This document shows, one piece after another, positions 52,200 through 62,800 of a stretch of 64,000 bases of DNA. Source of the DNA: an uncultured Flavihumibacter sp. (lineage in GTDB: Bacteria > Bacteroidota > Bacteroidia > Chitinophagales > Chitinophagaceae); NCBI GenBank assembly GCA_902168105.1, contig CABHOY010000060.1, positions 1-64,000 of the forward strand, read 5' to 3'. Each line of letters begins with the position of its first letter. Position 1 is the first letter of the stretch. The translations under genes were made by a program, and so were the position numbers. The notes below the pieces were generated by a model. It worked only from the letters and a program-made list of their open reading frames with translations. It was not told the DNA's origin and searched no databases.

Positions 52200-55100
52200 A
52201 TGAAAACAAAAGTATTTAACCTGCTGGCATTGCTTGCGGGACTGCTGATCTATTCCTCTGTAAATGCACAAACAAAGAGGATAGACGGAACAGTGACCGA
52301 TGAAAAGAAACAACCGATCAGCTTTGCCTCCATCATTATCAAAGGCACTTCAAAAGGGACGACAACTGCGCAGGACGGATCATTTAAACTTGAAGCTGCT
52401 CCTGGTGCTACACTTATCATCCGTGCCGTAGGATACACTATTAAAGAATTTCCCGTCGGCAGTGAACAACACTTTACCATTGCCTTGTCCGAGAACGCCA
52501 GTGACCTGAATGAAGTGGTAGTAACGGCACTGGGTGTCAGAAAAGAAAAAAGGAACCTTACGTTCAGTGCACAGGAAGTAAAAAGCGATGAGATCCTGCG
52601 GGCCAAAGAACCCAATGTACTGAACTCGCTTACCGGTAAAGTGGCAGGTGTGCAGATCACCAGTTCCTCCGGTATGCCGGGCAGCTCTGCACGTATTGTG
52701 ATACGTGGTATTACTTCCATCTCCGGCGAAAATCAGGCGCTGATAGTGATGGATGGCGTGCCTATCAACAATGACGAAAGTGGTGGTACTTACAATGGTG
52801 GCTCTGGTACGAACAGGCTGGCAGATATAGATCCCGCCACCATTGAAAATATCAACGTACTCAAAGGTGCTGCTGCTACTGCTTTATATGGTTCTGCCGG
52901 CGCACGTGGCGTAGTACTTATCACTACCAAAAAAGGAACGGCGAGCCGTAAGCCGGTACTTACTTTATCCTCCGGCCTGTCCTTTGAGAATACCATCTTC
53001 CCCGACAGACAATACACCTATGCACAAGGCGACAAAGGCATCTATTTTGACGGTGAAGCTAATAAGACCAGCACGTCATGGGGGCCCCGCATAGATACGC
53101 TGACCATTAACGGACAAAAGGCAAAAGCACATCATCCGCTGAAAGAATTTTTCCGTACGGGCGTTACCTCTAACAGCACTGTTAGCGTATCTGGAGGCAG
53201 TACTGCGTCCAATTATTTTATGTCTTATTCTTACTTCGATCAGAAAGGCACTATACCTAAAACATCTTATGCGCGTCATAGTGTATTCGCCAAATACAGT
53301 ACGCAGATCCTGGACAAACTTAATGCTACTTTTCAGTTAACCTACAGCTCTGCAAAGAACAATAAAATGCCTGAAGGATATGGACTGGAAAGTCCGCTGT
53401 GGACAGTATTCACCGCACCTGTGTCTTACGATCTGAAACCATACCTGAACCCCGATGGTACGCAGCGTTTATACCGCTATAGCCGTAACAATCCATACTG
53501 GGTATTGGACAATATTCTGAACGCAACTACTGTGAACAGGTTCCTGCCTGTAATGACTTTTGTATATGCTCCTGTTGAATGGCTATCCATTACAGAAAGA
53601 GTAGGCGCTGATATTTATGCTGACCAACTGAGCTATCATGTAAACATGAAAGACATTACTTACAGCACAGGACTTACCTACAGTAACAATAAGAACTTCA
53701 GGCAATTCAATCATGACTTCATTGTGCAACTGAGAAAACAGTTTGGCGCAAAAACCAATGCCAGCCTGTTGTTGGGTAACAACGTTTATTCTGAGCACAG
53801 CGACTATATGACCGCGTTAGGACTTGGCCTTGCGAAACCAGGTTATTACAATATGGCAAGTGCATCTTCAGTGACCTATACTGAATCACAATACCTCCGA
53901 AGGAAAGTTGGTTTTTATGCACAGGCGGAAGTAGACTATAACCGTTTACTGGTATTGTCACTCACAGGAAGATATGATGGCAGCTCAGTACTATCCACCG
54001 AAAATACATACTACCCGTATGGCTCTGTAGCAGGCGGTTTTATCTTCTCTGAGCTTTTCCATGATAAACTGAAAGAGGTGATCCCCTTCGGTAAAATAAG
54101 GGCCTCCTTTGCCTCTGTAGGTAATGATAACGTGAAGACCTATGCTACCACTACTCCTTACAATCAGGCTATTATTTACGGCGATGTAAGCAGCAATCTG
54201 ACATTCCCTTATAACGGGCAGAATGGATTCCTCGTCAGCGCTTCACTGGGCAACCCTGATCTGAAAAATGAATTGCAGAAAGAATTTGAGATGGGATTGG
54301 AAATGAAGTTACTGAACAACAGGATAGGCCTGGAGGCATCTTACTTCGACAGGCGCATGTCGCAGGGCATAGTAGAAAACATCTCACTCGCCAATTCCAC
54401 CGGTTATTCCAGTACTACTATCAACTCTGCAAAGATGTCAACAAAGGGCGTTGAAGTACTCCTTACGCTTTCTCCGGTCAGAACAAAGGATTTCACCTGG
54501 GATGTAACAGTAAACTATTCCAAACTTAGCCAGAAAGTAGAACACATCGGAGGAGGCCTCACACAAACAAGTATCGGCACTATCTATGCAAAAGAAGGAC
54601 AACCCTGGGGACTTATCTATGGCACTAAATACGCACGTACTGCCGATGGTCAGCTGCGCATCAATGATGCAGGATTGCCTTATGCGTCCGGCGATTTTGA
54701 TGTAGTAGGTAATATCACACCCGACTGGATAGGAGGCATTACTAATCAACTACGTTACAAACAATTTGGACTGAGTTTCTTCTTTGATACAAAACAAGGT
54801 GGAGATATACTTAACTCCGATGACGGTTATGGTCTATACTACGGCTCTTCCGCACAGACTGAAAAAAGGCAAGACAGGGTAGTACCCGGCATCAGCGACG
54901 TTACGAGCGCACCCAACAAGCAATCTGTTACAGGACAAAGTTACTTTCAGCAGATCAGCGGTATAACGGAAGCGTTTATACAGAATGCATCGTACATCAA
55001 GTTGCGGAATGTAAGCATCTCTTACACACTTACGAAAGGGACAAGCCGGCTGCCGTTCAAAGATGCATCGATCGTATTGACGGGCCGTAACCTGTGGATA

Positions 55101-55235
55101 CACAAGGACGCCAGCTTTACCGGCGGTGATCCTGAAGTAAACTCCTGGGGCGCAGGTAACGCAGGATTAGGAGTTTATACATTCTCTGCTCCTACTGCCA
55201 GGTCATTTGACTGTACGTTAAAATTCACCTTCTAG
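52200..55235 (+). CDS. SusC/RagA-family TonB-linked outer-membrane protein (pair 2)
   Basis: 1011 residues. Signal peptide 'LLALLAGLLIYSSVNAQ'; carboxypeptidase-regulatory-like domain (about 27-105: 'RIDGTVTDEKKQPISFASIIIKGTSKGTTTAQDGSFKLEA'); 'LNEVVVTALGVRKEKR'; plug with 'LTGKVAGVQITSSSGMPGSSARIVIRGI', 'LIVMDGVPINN' and 'INVLKGAAATALYGSAGARGVVLITTKKG'; then a barrel ending in a terminal Phe ('DCTLKFTF'). Unlike pair 1 it has no low-complexity linker. It is followed after 14 bp by its SusD partner. No degradative enzyme or regulator is adjacent, so its substrate is unknown. Confidence 0.95.
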   Translation: MKTKVFNLLALLAGLLIYSSVNAQTKRIDGTVTDEKKQPISFASIIIKGTSKGTTTAQDGSFKLEAAPGATLIIRAVGYTIKEFPVGSEQHFTIALSENASDLNEVVVTALGVRKEKRNLTFSAQEVKSDEILRAKEPNVLNSLTGKVAGVQITSSSGMPGSSARIVIRGITSISGENQALIVMDGVPINNDESGGTYNGGSGTNRLADIDPATIENINVLKGAAATALYGSAGARGVVLITTKKGTASRKPVLTLSSGLSFENTIFPDRQYTYAQGDKGIYFDGEANKTSTSWGPRIDTLTINGQKAKAHHPLKEFFRTGVTSNSTVSVSGGSTASNYFMSYSYFDQKGTIPKTSYARHSVFAKYSTQILDKLNATFQLTYSSAKNNKMPEGYGLESPLWTVFTAPVSYDLKPYLNPDGTQRLYRYSRNNPYWVLDNILNATTVNRFLPVMTFVYAPVEWLSITERVGADIYADQLSYHVNMKDITYSTGLTYSNNKNFRQFNHDFIVQLRKQFGAKTNASLLLGNNVYSEHSDYMTALGLGLAKPGYYNMASASSVTYTESQYLRRKVGFYAQAEVDYNRLLVLSLTGRYDGSSVLSTENTYYPYGSVAGGFIFSELFHDKLKEVIPFGKIRASFASVGNDNVKTYATTTPYNQAIIYGDVSSNLTFPYNGQNGFLVSASLGNPDLKNELQKEFEMGLEMKLLNNRIGLEASYFDRRMSQGIVENISLANSTGYSSTTINSAKMSTKGVEVLLTLSPVRTKDFTWDVTVNYSKLSQKVEHIGGGLTQTSIGTIYAKEGQPWGLIYGTKYARTADGQLRINDAGLPYASGDFDVVGNITPDWIGGITNQLRYKQFGLSFFFDTKQGGDILNSDDGYGLYYGSSAQTEKRQDRVVPGISDVTSAPNKQSVTGQSYFQQISGITEAFIQNASYIKLRNVSISYTLTKGTSRLPFKDASIVLTGRNLWIHKDASFTGGDPEVNSWGAGNAGLGVYTFSAPTARSFDCTLKFTF

Positions 55236-55249
55236 TAAATCATTACAAC

Positions 55250-56641
55250 ATGAAAAACTCGTTCATCATCATATCAATGCTGACGGCATTAACACTGTCA
55301 GGATGTAAGAAATACCTTGATGTAAATCAGAATCCGAATGTCCCTTCAGATGTTTCTGAAAGCCTGCTACTGGCGCCTTTGGAGGCAGGCGTTTCACAAT
55401 ACATTGCGGCTGGCAATGCGGCTACACTTGTCAATCAATGGATGCAGAACTGTGTACCTAATCAGCCAATACCAAACACGGTCAACTATATGGTAACAAG
55501 TTCCACATTTGACGACTTCTGGAACTCACATTATGTAGTGGTGTTGAACAACCTGAATATACTGGACAAACAGGCTATTGCAAATGGTAACCTGATGTAT
55601 GCTGGTATTGCAAAGGTACTGACGGCCTATACATTGGGCACGGCTACAGATCTGTGGGGAGACGTACCATTCTCTGAAGCATTCACAGGAACAGGCAACA
55701 CGACACCGGTGTATGATAAACAGGAAGACCTCTACAAGAGTATACAGTCATTACTGGATGAGGCTATTACACAACTGAATTCAGGCACTGGCAATGCGCC
55801 CGGCACAGATGATTACTATTATGCAGGCGATATGTCCAGATGGGTTAAAATGGCTTATACATTGAAGGCACGTTACTATATGCATCTTACCAAAGCTCCG
55901 GGATACGACGCAGCAGCACAGGCCAATCTCGCATTGAGCGCGCTGGCAAATGGCATGAGCAATAACGATGATGATTGTGCATTTGCATACAATGGCACTT
56001 CGACATCTTCCAACGCATGGTACCTGCACTTTTATAATACATCTACGTTAGTGCTTTCTTCTCACTATATAGATTCATTGGTAAAACATAACGATCCCCG
56101 TTTGCCCTACCTCGCCAGTAAGGCTGAGAATACGGGATTATACACCGGTAACGTGATCGGTACAGGCGCAGGTAAGTTGCAGGACTTCTCAATAGCGGGC
56201 AGTTTTTATGGTGATATTGCTTCTAAAGTATACATACTTAATGCAGCAGAAGCATTGTTCCTGAAAGCAGAAGCTACCTACATTACAGCTGGTTACACAG
56301 CAGCACAACCTGTATTTCGTGAGGCTGTAGCAGGCAATTTATTAAAGCTGGGGATTGACACTAACAGCGCTGCCGCACAAACATATTTATCAAAACGTGG
56401 AATACTAACTGCGAACAATGCACTACAACTGATCATCGAAGAAAAGAGCACTGCGAATTTCCTTTCTGTTGAAAACTATACAGACTGGCGACGCACCGGA
56501 TATCCGGCGTTGAAGATGATCCCTAATAACACAGTAACAAGTTTTCCCCGCCGGTTCCTTTATCCATTGAATGAGATCACAGCTAACCCACAGGATCTGC
56601 AAAAGGCAAAACTAACTGATAAAGTTTGGTGGGATAATTAA
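55250..56641 (+). CDS. SusD/RagB-family outer-membrane lipoprotein (pair 2)
   Basis: 463 residues. Lipoprotein signal 'IISMLTALTLSGCKKYLDVNQNPNVPSDVSES' with the lipidated Cys at about residue 19. The helical body contains 'TAYTLGTATDLWGDVPFSEAF', 'SLLDEAITQLNSG', 'MAYTLKARYYMHL' and 'AAEALFLKAEATY', and the end 'RRFLYPLNEITANPQDLQKAKLTDKVWWDN' is typical. It belongs to the same SusD-like subgroup as the pair 1 protein. It forms an operon with the SusC gene and is followed by a bidirectional terminator. Confidence 0.93.
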   Translation: MKNSFIIISMLTALTLSGCKKYLDVNQNPNVPSDVSESLLLAPLEAGVSQYIAAGNAATLVNQWMQNCVPNQPIPNTVNYMVTSSTFDDFWNSHYVVVLNNLNILDKQAIANGNLMYAGIAKVLTAYTLGTATDLWGDVPFSEAFTGTGNTTPVYDKQEDLYKSIQSLLDEAITQLNSGTGNAPGTDDYYYAGDMSRWVKMAYTLKARYYMHLTKAPGYDAAAQANLALSALANGMSNNDDDCAFAYNGTSTSSNAWYLHFYNTSTLVLSSHYIDSLVKHNDPRLPYLASKAENTGLYTGNVIGTGAGKLQDFSIAGSFYGDIASKVYILNAAEALFLKAEATYITAGYTAAQPVFREAVAGNLLKLGIDTNSAAAQTYLSKRGILTANNALQLIIEEKSTANFLSVENYTDWRRTGYPALKMIPNNTVTSFPRRFLYPLNEITANPQDLQKAKLTDKVWWDN

Positions 56642-56658
56642 ACTATCATAAAAAAAAG

Positions 56659-56692
56659 AAAGGGAGCCTGCTTATGCATGGCTCCCTTTTCT
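56659..56692. terminator. Bidirectional terminator after SusC/SusD pair 2
   Basis: Stem AAAGGGAGCC (56659-56668) / GGCTCCCTTT (56680-56689) with an inner TGC/GCA pair; A and T tracts flank both sides between convergent genes. Confidence 0.9.
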
Positions 56693-56707
56693 ATTATGCA
56701 GCGGGTA

Positions 56708-57412
56708 TTATTTTATAAAGAAAACTGCTCTTACTTCAGCACGTACTTTAATTTTTTTGAAGGATGATGCATCTGCTGCTTCAGCACCTGCAACACGCGC
56801 AAATGAGTTGAATGCAACTGGCGCTACGTCCGCATAGTTATCAGTATTGATCTCCTGAACTTCCAGCACGCCATCGATAGTGTTTCCGATAGCTTCCAGC
56901 ATATAAGTAGCTTTTGCTTTTGCAGCCTGTAAAGCTTTTGTCTTTACCTGTTTACGGTATTCTTCCATTTTGCTGTGTGTATAGCTGCTGATGTTTACGC
57001 TTTCAATACCTTCTGCATCTACAGCACCCAGGATGTCATTTACCTTATCGAGGTTGCTGAGTTTAAGACGATATTGTTTACGTGCCATGAAATCAGGATC
57101 TTTTTTCTTTTTAACCCACCACTGGTCATAGTTAGTTCCAAATACATTAGCAATGGTCAGATCTGCTGCAGGTATACCCGCCTCTTTCACTGCTTTCTGT
57201 AACTGACCTTCCAGTGTTCCCATCTCCACCTTTGTGGCTTTATTCTTGAACTCACGCAGTGCAATGTCCAGATAGATCTCATCCGGTGTAATTTCTATTT
57301 CTGCGGAGCCTGTTACTTCGATCTTTTTAACAGGAGGTTTGTTGTCTGTTTGCTGAGCCTGACTTAATGATGCTATGAATAATCCTGCCAGTAAAAACAC
57401 TACCTTTTTCAT
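56708..57412 (-). CDS. SIMPL (DUF541) domain secreted protein
   Basis: 234 residues. The signal peptide 'VVFLLAGLFIASLSQAQQ' is followed by the SIMPL domain: 'KKIEVTGSAEIEITPDEIYLDIALREF', 'LQKAVKEAGIPAADLTIANVFG', 'VNDILGAVDAEGIESVNISSYTHSKMEEYRKQVKTKALQAAKAKATYMLEAIG'. The closing strand is 'KIKVRAEVRAVFFIK'. Members are periplasmic or surface proteins of poorly known function. The gene is single and convergent with SusC/SusD pair 2. Confidence 0.9.
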   Translation of the reverse strand: MKKVVFLLAGLFIASLSQAQQTDNKPPVKKIEVTGSAEIEITPDEIYLDIALREFKNKATKVEMGTLEGQLQKAVKEAGIPAADLTIANVFGTNYDQWWVKKKKDPDFMARKQYRLKLSNLDKVNDILGAVDAEGIESVNISSYTHSKMEEYRKQVKTKALQAAKAKATYMLEAIGNTIDGVLEVQEINTDNYADVAPVAFNSFARVAGAEAADASSFKKIKVRAEVRAVFFIK

Positions 57413-57634
57413 ACTCTTTTGATTTGATGTTAATTGAATAATTATAGTTTCCGTTGTTTGGCTATATGATGCTACTTAATATTGCGATTCCATAAATGGG
57501 GTAAAAATATTTTCCCGGTGTACCAGCCTACAATACTTTACAAATAAAGATATATAGCCCAATTGCGTCTAACGTTTCAACGCCCTATATGTTACACAGA
57601 TTATTTTTTTTACTTTACTAGCAGCAATTTACCT

Positions 57635-59584
57635 ATGACCAGAGCATTGATGCTTTTAATAGGATTGTTTTGGCTGTTATTATCTAGTACACTACTATAT
57701 GCCCAGTTACAAACCCCGTATATACTAAACGGTGCGGCAACCCAACGAACATGTAACTGTTATGTGCTGACGGAAGAGGTCCCTCAATCGAGCGGCACTG
57801 TGTGGAACAAAAATAAGATAAGCCTTAATAACTCCTTTGACTACTACTTTGACGTAAACTTAGGCTGCAAGGATGAAACCGGAGCAGACGGCATAGCGTT
57901 TATTCTGCAAACACAGGGTACAAATCTTGGCGCTACGGGTCAGGGTATGGGCTTTCAGAATATCAGCCCCTCTGTAGGTGTATTGATAGACACATGGCAG
58001 AATGCCGACGATGGGGACCCTGATTATGATCACGTATCCATACAGGTGAACGGGGATATCTCTCATACCAGCGCCAATAACCTGGCAGGGCCTGTTACGG
58101 CATTGAGCGGGAGTGGAAACATTGAAGATTGTAACTGGCATATCTTCCGGATCAAATGGGATGCGGTGAGCAAATTGCTGGAAGTAAGTATTGATGATTC
58201 ATTACGTGTTGCTGTTCAGAAAGATCTTACTGCTGATATTTTCGGCGGCGATCCTATGGTATATTGGGGCTTTGGCTCCGCCACCGGCGGAAGTTTCAAC
58301 AAACAGCAATTCTGCGCCGCACTACGCCCACAGCTACAGTTCGATAATAGCCAGCTTTTTTGTGATGGTTCCGCTATTGTGTTCGGAGACGATTCCAAAT
58401 CATTCGGTACAGTTACCCGCTGGCGATGGGATTTTGGTGATGGCACCGGATCTTCCGTTCCTGATCCGCCACCACATTTATATGCGAAAGCCGGTGAGTA
58501 TGAAGTACGCCTGGTGATTGAAGATAACAGTGGCTGCATATCAGATACCATGAAACAGGATGTGATCATCGGTTCTTATCCCGTACCTGCCTTCAGTTAC
58601 GCTCCCTTATGCACAGGACGTCCCTTTATCCTTACTAATGAGACAAAACTTGATGTAGGCACTATTCAACAATGGGAATGGGATTTCGGTAACGGACAAA
58701 CGTCCAATGCACAACATCCATCTGTTGAATACAACGCCACCGGCATGTACGAAATCACGCTACGGGCCACATCTGCACAGGGATGCAGTGCATCTGTTCA
58801 AAAGTCAGGACAGATATATCCTACGCCACAAATCAGTGCTACCGGCGAAAATGCCTGTATCGGCCTTCCGATCAATTTTACCGGCACAGACCAGACGCCT
58901 GCCATACCTCTATCACAGTGGTATTGGGACCTTGGTAATGGTCAGCAACAAACCGGACAGGATATCAGTTACGTCTATCCGGAAGGAGGCGCTTATCAGG
59001 CGGGTTTACATGTTGTAAGTACCGACGGCTGTTTCTCCGATACATTCAATGTGTCTGTCAACGTGATGGATATCGGTCTGTTTGCCGGCAATGATACACT
59101 CGTAGCCCGTAATCAGCCCTTACAGCTGAATGCACAAACCAAAGGCAGCGGACTTCAGTTTACATGGACGCCGTCCACGGGATTGACAGATGCCTACAGT
59201 GCAGATCCCATTGCTTATCTTCAGCAGGACCAGGCTTACTATCTCACAGTTACATCATCTGAGGGTTGTATTGAAAAAGACACCCTTTACGTGAAAGTTT
59301 ATGCCGGTCCGGAGTTCTATGTACCCACAGCATTTTCGCCCAATAATGACGGCCGTAATGATGTTTTCCGGGCCATCTCACCTGGTGTACCTCAACTGGA
59401 TTTTTTCTGTGTATGGAACAGGTGGGGACAGGAGGTTTTCAGAACACAATCCCTTTCCGGTACCTGGGACGGTAATTTTAAAGGCACGCCTATGCCTGCA
59501 GGCACCTATATATGGATGATACAGGGAACAGATTACACCGGAAGGCTCTTTAGCAGAAGGGGGACGGTAACAATAGTGAGATAA
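57635..59584 (+). CDS. Type IX-secreted protein with L-type lectin, PKD repeats and gliding-motility C-terminal domain
   Basis: About 649 residues from ATG 57635, giving the signal peptide 'MLLIGLFWLLLSSTLLYAQ'; the frame open from 57563 would bury it. Residues 25-230 resemble a legume/L-type lectin ('ADGIAFILQTQGTNLGATGQGMGFQNI', 'GVLIDTWQNADDGDPDYDHVSIQVNGD'). Three PKD-like repeats follow, marked by WRWDFGDG, WEWDFGNG and WYWDLGNG. The last 90 residues ('YVPTAFSPNNDGRNDVFRAI', 'VWNRWGQEVFRTQ', 'GTYIWMIQGTDYTGR') are the gliding-motility-associated (type B) T9SS sorting domain. It should be a cell-surface carbohydrate-binding or adhesion protein; the ligand is unknown. Confidence 0.9.
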   Translation: MTRALMLLIGLFWLLLSSTLLYAQLQTPYILNGAATQRTCNCYVLTEEVPQSSGTVWNKNKISLNNSFDYYFDVNLGCKDETGADGIAFILQTQGTNLGATGQGMGFQNISPSVGVLIDTWQNADDGDPDYDHVSIQVNGDISHTSANNLAGPVTALSGSGNIEDCNWHIFRIKWDAVSKLLEVSIDDSLRVAVQKDLTADIFGGDPMVYWGFGSATGGSFNKQQFCAALRPQLQFDNSQLFCDGSAIVFGDDSKSFGTVTRWRWDFGDGTGSSVPDPPPHLYAKAGEYEVRLVIEDNSGCISDTMKQDVIIGSYPVPAFSYAPLCTGRPFILTNETKLDVGTIQQWEWDFGNGQTSNAQHPSVEYNATGMYEITLRATSAQGCSASVQKSGQIYPTPQISATGENACIGLPINFTGTDQTPAIPLSQWYWDLGNGQQQTGQDISYVYPEGGAYQAGLHVVSTDGCFSDTFNVSVNVMDIGLFAGNDTLVARNQPLQLNAQTKGSGLQFTWTPSTGLTDAYSADPIAYLQQDQAYYLTVTSSEGCIEKDTLYVKVYAGPEFYVPTAFSPNNDGRNDVFRAISPGVPQLDFFCVWNRWGQEVFRTQSLSGTWDGNFKGTPMPAGTYIWMIQGTDYTGRLFSRRGTVTIVR

Positions 59585-59599
59585 AAATCCGCTTCGATA

Positions 59600-59784
59600 G
59601 CACTCCGTTAGGAGTGCCCTTGTTTGTAGCCAGGGGTTGCAAACCCCTGGTATTCGTTATGCCCGGAATATTTGTAACACCGGAACGTCGCAACGCTCAC
59701 AATATCCTGTATCCCGATGTCGATATTTCGTTTTCCCCGGGTTATCACCCGGGGCTATAAACAATACGACCCCTAACGGGGTCG
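59600..59784. repeat. Cluster of four perfect palindromes (REP-like element)
   Basis: Four separate stems: GCACTCC/GGAGTGC (59600-59617), CCAGGGGTT/AACCCCTGG (59630-59650), CCCCGGG/CCCGGGG (59735-59754) and CGACCCC/GGGGTCG (59767-59784). The word GTTTGTAGC lies between the first two (59622-59630). The cluster fills the gap between two convergent genes, codes for nothing, and only the first part recurs in the window (46021). Confidence 0.8.
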
Positions 59785-59837
59785 ATCGCCATATAATGAT
59801 ATTAAAACTTCGCTACCGTATCTGCATGTTCAACACA

Positions 59838-62800
59838 TCAACTCCTCGCATCTTCCATTGCTTTCAGGAAATCATACAGATCACTCATTGACCGTATACG
59901 ATCACCCACCAGCATGAAATTCTTTCCTACCTGCTTCAGCTTCGCGTTGTTCACTCTTGTTTGCAGATAAGTAAGGATATGATTGAACGTAGGCGACTCG
60001 AAATATGGAGAATCCGGGTTGTTGATAAAGTAACAACGTAGCGTCTCATCTTTCAGCATCATCTTTTCAAAACCAAGTTTGATCGCCATCCAACGACAAC
60101 GGATCATACAAAGCAGGTCTTTAACCGGTTCTGGTAATGGGCCAAAGCGGTCAACCAGTCCGGCCTCGAAAGCCTGAAGTTTGCTCTCCAGGATGATATT
60201 ATCCAGTTCCTGGTAAAGGCTCAGACGTTCCTGAATACTTTCCACATAACTATCCGGGATCAGTATTTCAAGATCGGTATCGATGGTACAATCGCTTACG
60301 AAATCCTTCTTTTCCTCCAGTTGTTCCTTGAAGAGATCACGGAATTCATTTTGTTTCAGTTCGCGGATAGCTTCATCCAGGATCTTCTGGTACATATCAA
60401 ATCCGATCTCTGAAATAAAGCCACTCTGTTCACCACCCAGCAGGTTACCAGCACCACGGATGTCCAGGTCACGCATAGCGATCTGGAAACCGCTACCCAG
60501 TTCGCTGTGTTGTTCCAGTGTTTGCAATCTTTTACGGCTATCGGCAGGCAACGTACTGATAGGAGGCGCCAGCAGATAACAGAATGCCTTTTTATTGCTA
60601 CGCCCTACACGCCCACGTAACTGGTGCAGATCACTTAAACCGAAGTGGTGCGCATTATTGATGATGATCGTATTTGCATTCGGAATGTCCACACCACTTT
60701 CCACGATGTTAGTACATACGAGTACATCATATTTTCTGTCAATGAAATCGAGGATCACTTCTTCCAGCTGATGTCCTTCCATTTGCCCATGTGCGGTAGC
60801 AATAGAAAGATCAGGACAGAGCCCTTTTATCAGGCTGCTTATTTCACCTAATCCTTTCACCCTGTTATATACAAAGTATACCTGTCCTCCACGCTCTGTT
60901 TCATAATAGATCGCATCACGGATCAGGTCATGATCAAACACATGTACTTCCGTTTCTATCGGCTGCCTGTTAGGCGGCGGAGTATTGATCACAGACAGGT
61001 CTCTCGCACCCATCAATGAGAACTGCAATGTTCTCGGTATAGGTGTTGCCGTTAGTGTAAGCGTATCTACGTTCACCTTCAGTTGTTTCAGCTTTTCCTT
61101 CGCGGATACGCCAAACTTTTGCTCTTCATCCACTACCAGTACGCCAAGGTCCTTGAACTTTACTTCTTTACCCAGTAACGCATGTGTACCGATGATAATA
61201 TCGATCTTTCCATCAGCCAGTTTCTGAAGGGTTTCTTTCTTTTCTTTCGCTGACTTGAAACGGTTCAGATAATCCACCGTACAAGGGAAATCTTTCAGAC
61301 GATCGGCAAAGGTCTTATAGTGCTGGAACGCCAGGATTGTAGTAGGCACCAGTACAGCAGCCTGTTTGCCATCTACGATGGATTTAAAGGCGGCACGTAC
61401 CGCTATCTCTGTTTTACCAAAGCCCACATCGCCACACACAAGACGGTCCATCGGAGAGTTAGATTCCATATCCCGTTTCACGTCGGCAGTAGCCTTACTC
61501 TGGTCGGGCGTATCTTCATACAGGAAGGATGCTTCCAGTTCTGTTTGCAGATACGTATCCGGCGTATGTGAAAATCCCTGCTGGGCCTTACGCACAGCAT
61601 ATAATTTGATGAGATCTTTTGCAATGTCTTTTACCTGGGTCTTAGCCTTTTCCTTCAGCTTATCCCAGGCATCGCTACCCAGCTTGTTCACACGCGGTTC
61701 TACACCTTCCTTGCCGGAGTATTTGCTGATCTTATGCAGGGAGTTGATGTTTACATACAAGAGGTCATTGTTCTTGTAAATAATACGTATCGCTTCCTGC
61801 ATCTTTCCGCCTACCTCGATCTTTTGTAAGCCGCTGTACATGCCGACACCATGATCAATATGCGTCACAAAATCGCCCGACTGCAGTTCACGCAGGGTCT
61901 TCATTGTGATCGCCTTGTTCTTGTTGTATGCCTGCTTGACCTTGTACTTATGGTAACGCTGGAAGATCTGATGGTCAGTATAACAAACCAGTTTCAGCGT
62001 ATGGTCTATGAAACCATGGCTAACAGGAGACGGGATAGGATAGAATGTAAAATCTGCTTTCAGATCTTCAAAAATGCTACGCAGCCTTTCCAGCTGACGG
62101 GCATTCTCTGCGAAAATGAACAGGGTATATTTATTCTTATTGTGTGCATCCAGGTCTTTGATCAGCATTTCAAACTGCCGGTTAAAAACAGGCTGCTCTT
62201 GTGTTTCAAAGTTGAGCGGTATGAAAGAGCGGTTAGTCTCTTCCCACCACTGGCGGTTGCTGAACACAATGCAATGCCTGCGTAACAGTTCCTGCATCAG
62301 CGGGTGTGCTTTTACAAAATCTGTTTCTTCCAGCTTCATCGTATCGTCTTCACCCACTTTCACTGACTGGCCGGTTTGCAGGAACGCATCCAGCCTTTCT
62401 TCCAGCTGGAGTATGATATCCTGTACATAACCGGGGTCTTTCATCCAGATCACGGTATTCTGCGGAAGGAACTCCAGCAGGGAAGTCTTCTGATGATTCA
62501 GCCCCTGCGTATCCATATTGGCGATCAGCGTCACCTGGGTCAGCTTACGCTCACTCAGCTGCGTTTCCGGATCAAAGAGACGGATGGAGTCGATGTCTTC
62601 ACCAAACAGTTCAATACGGTAAGGCTTTTCATTCCCGAAAGAATAGATATCGAGGATGCCGCCCCGCAAAGCATATTGTCCCGGTTCGTACACAAAGTCT
62701 GTATACTCAAAACCCCAGCCGACAAGTTTCTCCAGCAGCTCATCCACTTTCAGTACATCTCCGACCTTCAGCTGGACCATATTATTGCTGAACGCAACAG

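Noticed and set aside
59600..59784. CRISPR array
   Set aside because: The repeats are four different palindromes, not identical direct repeats with uniform spacers, and no cas gene is near.
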